Origin: CAYYYJ01 sp964476045
GTDB lineage: Archaea; Aenigmatarchaeota; Aenigmatarchaeia; QMZP01; JACQNV01
Direction: 5' to 3'
Length of the DNA: 11,803 nucleotides
Assembly: GCA_964476045.1 (NCBI GenBank)
Contig: CAYYYJ010000028.1
Span: 1-11,803, forward strand
Numbering within the stretch: position 1 is the first letter of the stretch; each line of letters begins with the position of its first letter. Under the pieces are notes generated by a model. That model did no database searches, was not told the DNA's origin, and worked only from the letters and a program-made list of their open reading frames with translations. Shown one piece after another: positions 11,676 through 11,803 of this stretch. The translations under genes were made by a program, and so were the position numbers.

Positions 11676-11803
11676 TAAGACGGTCAGAGTTACCGCCGCC
11701 GTTTGCCGGGGCTTAGCTCAGTTGAAACTGAGTTTAACCGACCGGTACTGGACAGGCCTCAGGGGCTATACACATCGTTTCCAATTAGCAGCCCCCTACG
11801 TTT

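Larger units (their letters stand above)
6575..11803 (-). rRNA. rrl: 23S rRNA, 3' half, split by ten introns; 5' part beyond the right edge
   Basis: Large-subunit rRNA from about E. coli position 1800 to the 3' end (3' end near 6575, approximate). Exons in transcript order: 11803-11676, 11541-11413, 10530-10516, 10417-10213, 9513-9478, 8437-8415, 8289-8079 (perhaps split once more), 7808-7752, 7647-7599, 6954-6940, 6891 to about 6575. Landmarks in the spliced product: H69 GTAACTCTGACC, GTCTTAAGGTAGCG, the exit-tunnel stretch GACGAGAAGACCCCGTAG, P-loop GCTGGGGCGG, GAGTGCAAAGGC, A-loop GGTGTTCACC, GCTGGGTTAAG, sarcin-ricin AGTACGAAAGGAAC and CTGAAGGCATCTAAGCGCGA. G at 2058 marks it as archaeal/euka-ryotic type. 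Catalytic A2451, U2585, A2602, G2251-2252, G2553 and G2583 are kept, but other core bases differ from the near-universal ones. Confidence 0.93.

Overview
The window is archaeal. The evidence is a Sec61-beta gene, an RNase P RNA with a readable P1/P4 core, TATA boxes about 25 nt upstream of start codons (leaderless style), a GHMP-kinase mevalonate pathway, and a 23S rRNA with the archaeal/eukaryotic GAGAAGACCCC sequence (G at E. coli 2058) cut by bulge-helix-bulge (BHB) introns. AT-rich sequence and a fast-evolving 23S suggest a DPANN-type lineage, but that placement is inference.

Left part (1-3123): a HAD phosphatase on + (5' part broken or missing) meets, stop codon against stop codon, a - strand cluster read HAD-like hydrolase, then SAM methyltransferase, then Nudix hydrolase. 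Three of these four genes carry single-base frameshifts. Middle part (3148-5403): mevalonate kinase and phosphomevalonate kinase on +, consecutive steps of the classical mevalonate pathway to isopentenyl diphosphate for archaeal lipids. Next (5417-6300): a small unknown protein and Sec61-beta on -, then RNase P RNA on +, which shares one bidirectional TATA box with Sec61-beta.

Right part (about 6575-11803, - strand): the 3' half of 23S rRNA, running off the right edge (E. coli about 1800 to the 3' end). Aligned to conserved 23S sequence, it is interrupted by ten BHB introns after E. coli positions 1927, 2055, 2070, 2252, 2287, 2310, 2477, 2534, 2583 and 2598, plus one weaker 42-nt candidate. 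For most of them the splice sites predicted from BHB geometry (cleavage after the second base of each 3-nt bulge) restore an rRNA of the expected length. Four introns carry homing endonuclease genes: three LAGLIDADG, of which one is antisense to the rRNA with its own TATA box, and one probable PD-(D/E)XK. Three of these introns are followed by a micro-exon of 15, 23 or 15 nt and then a short ORF-less intron. Two endonuclease genes share a roughly 74-nt structured leader ending exactly 12 nt before the start codon. Several normally near-invariant rRNA bases are changed.
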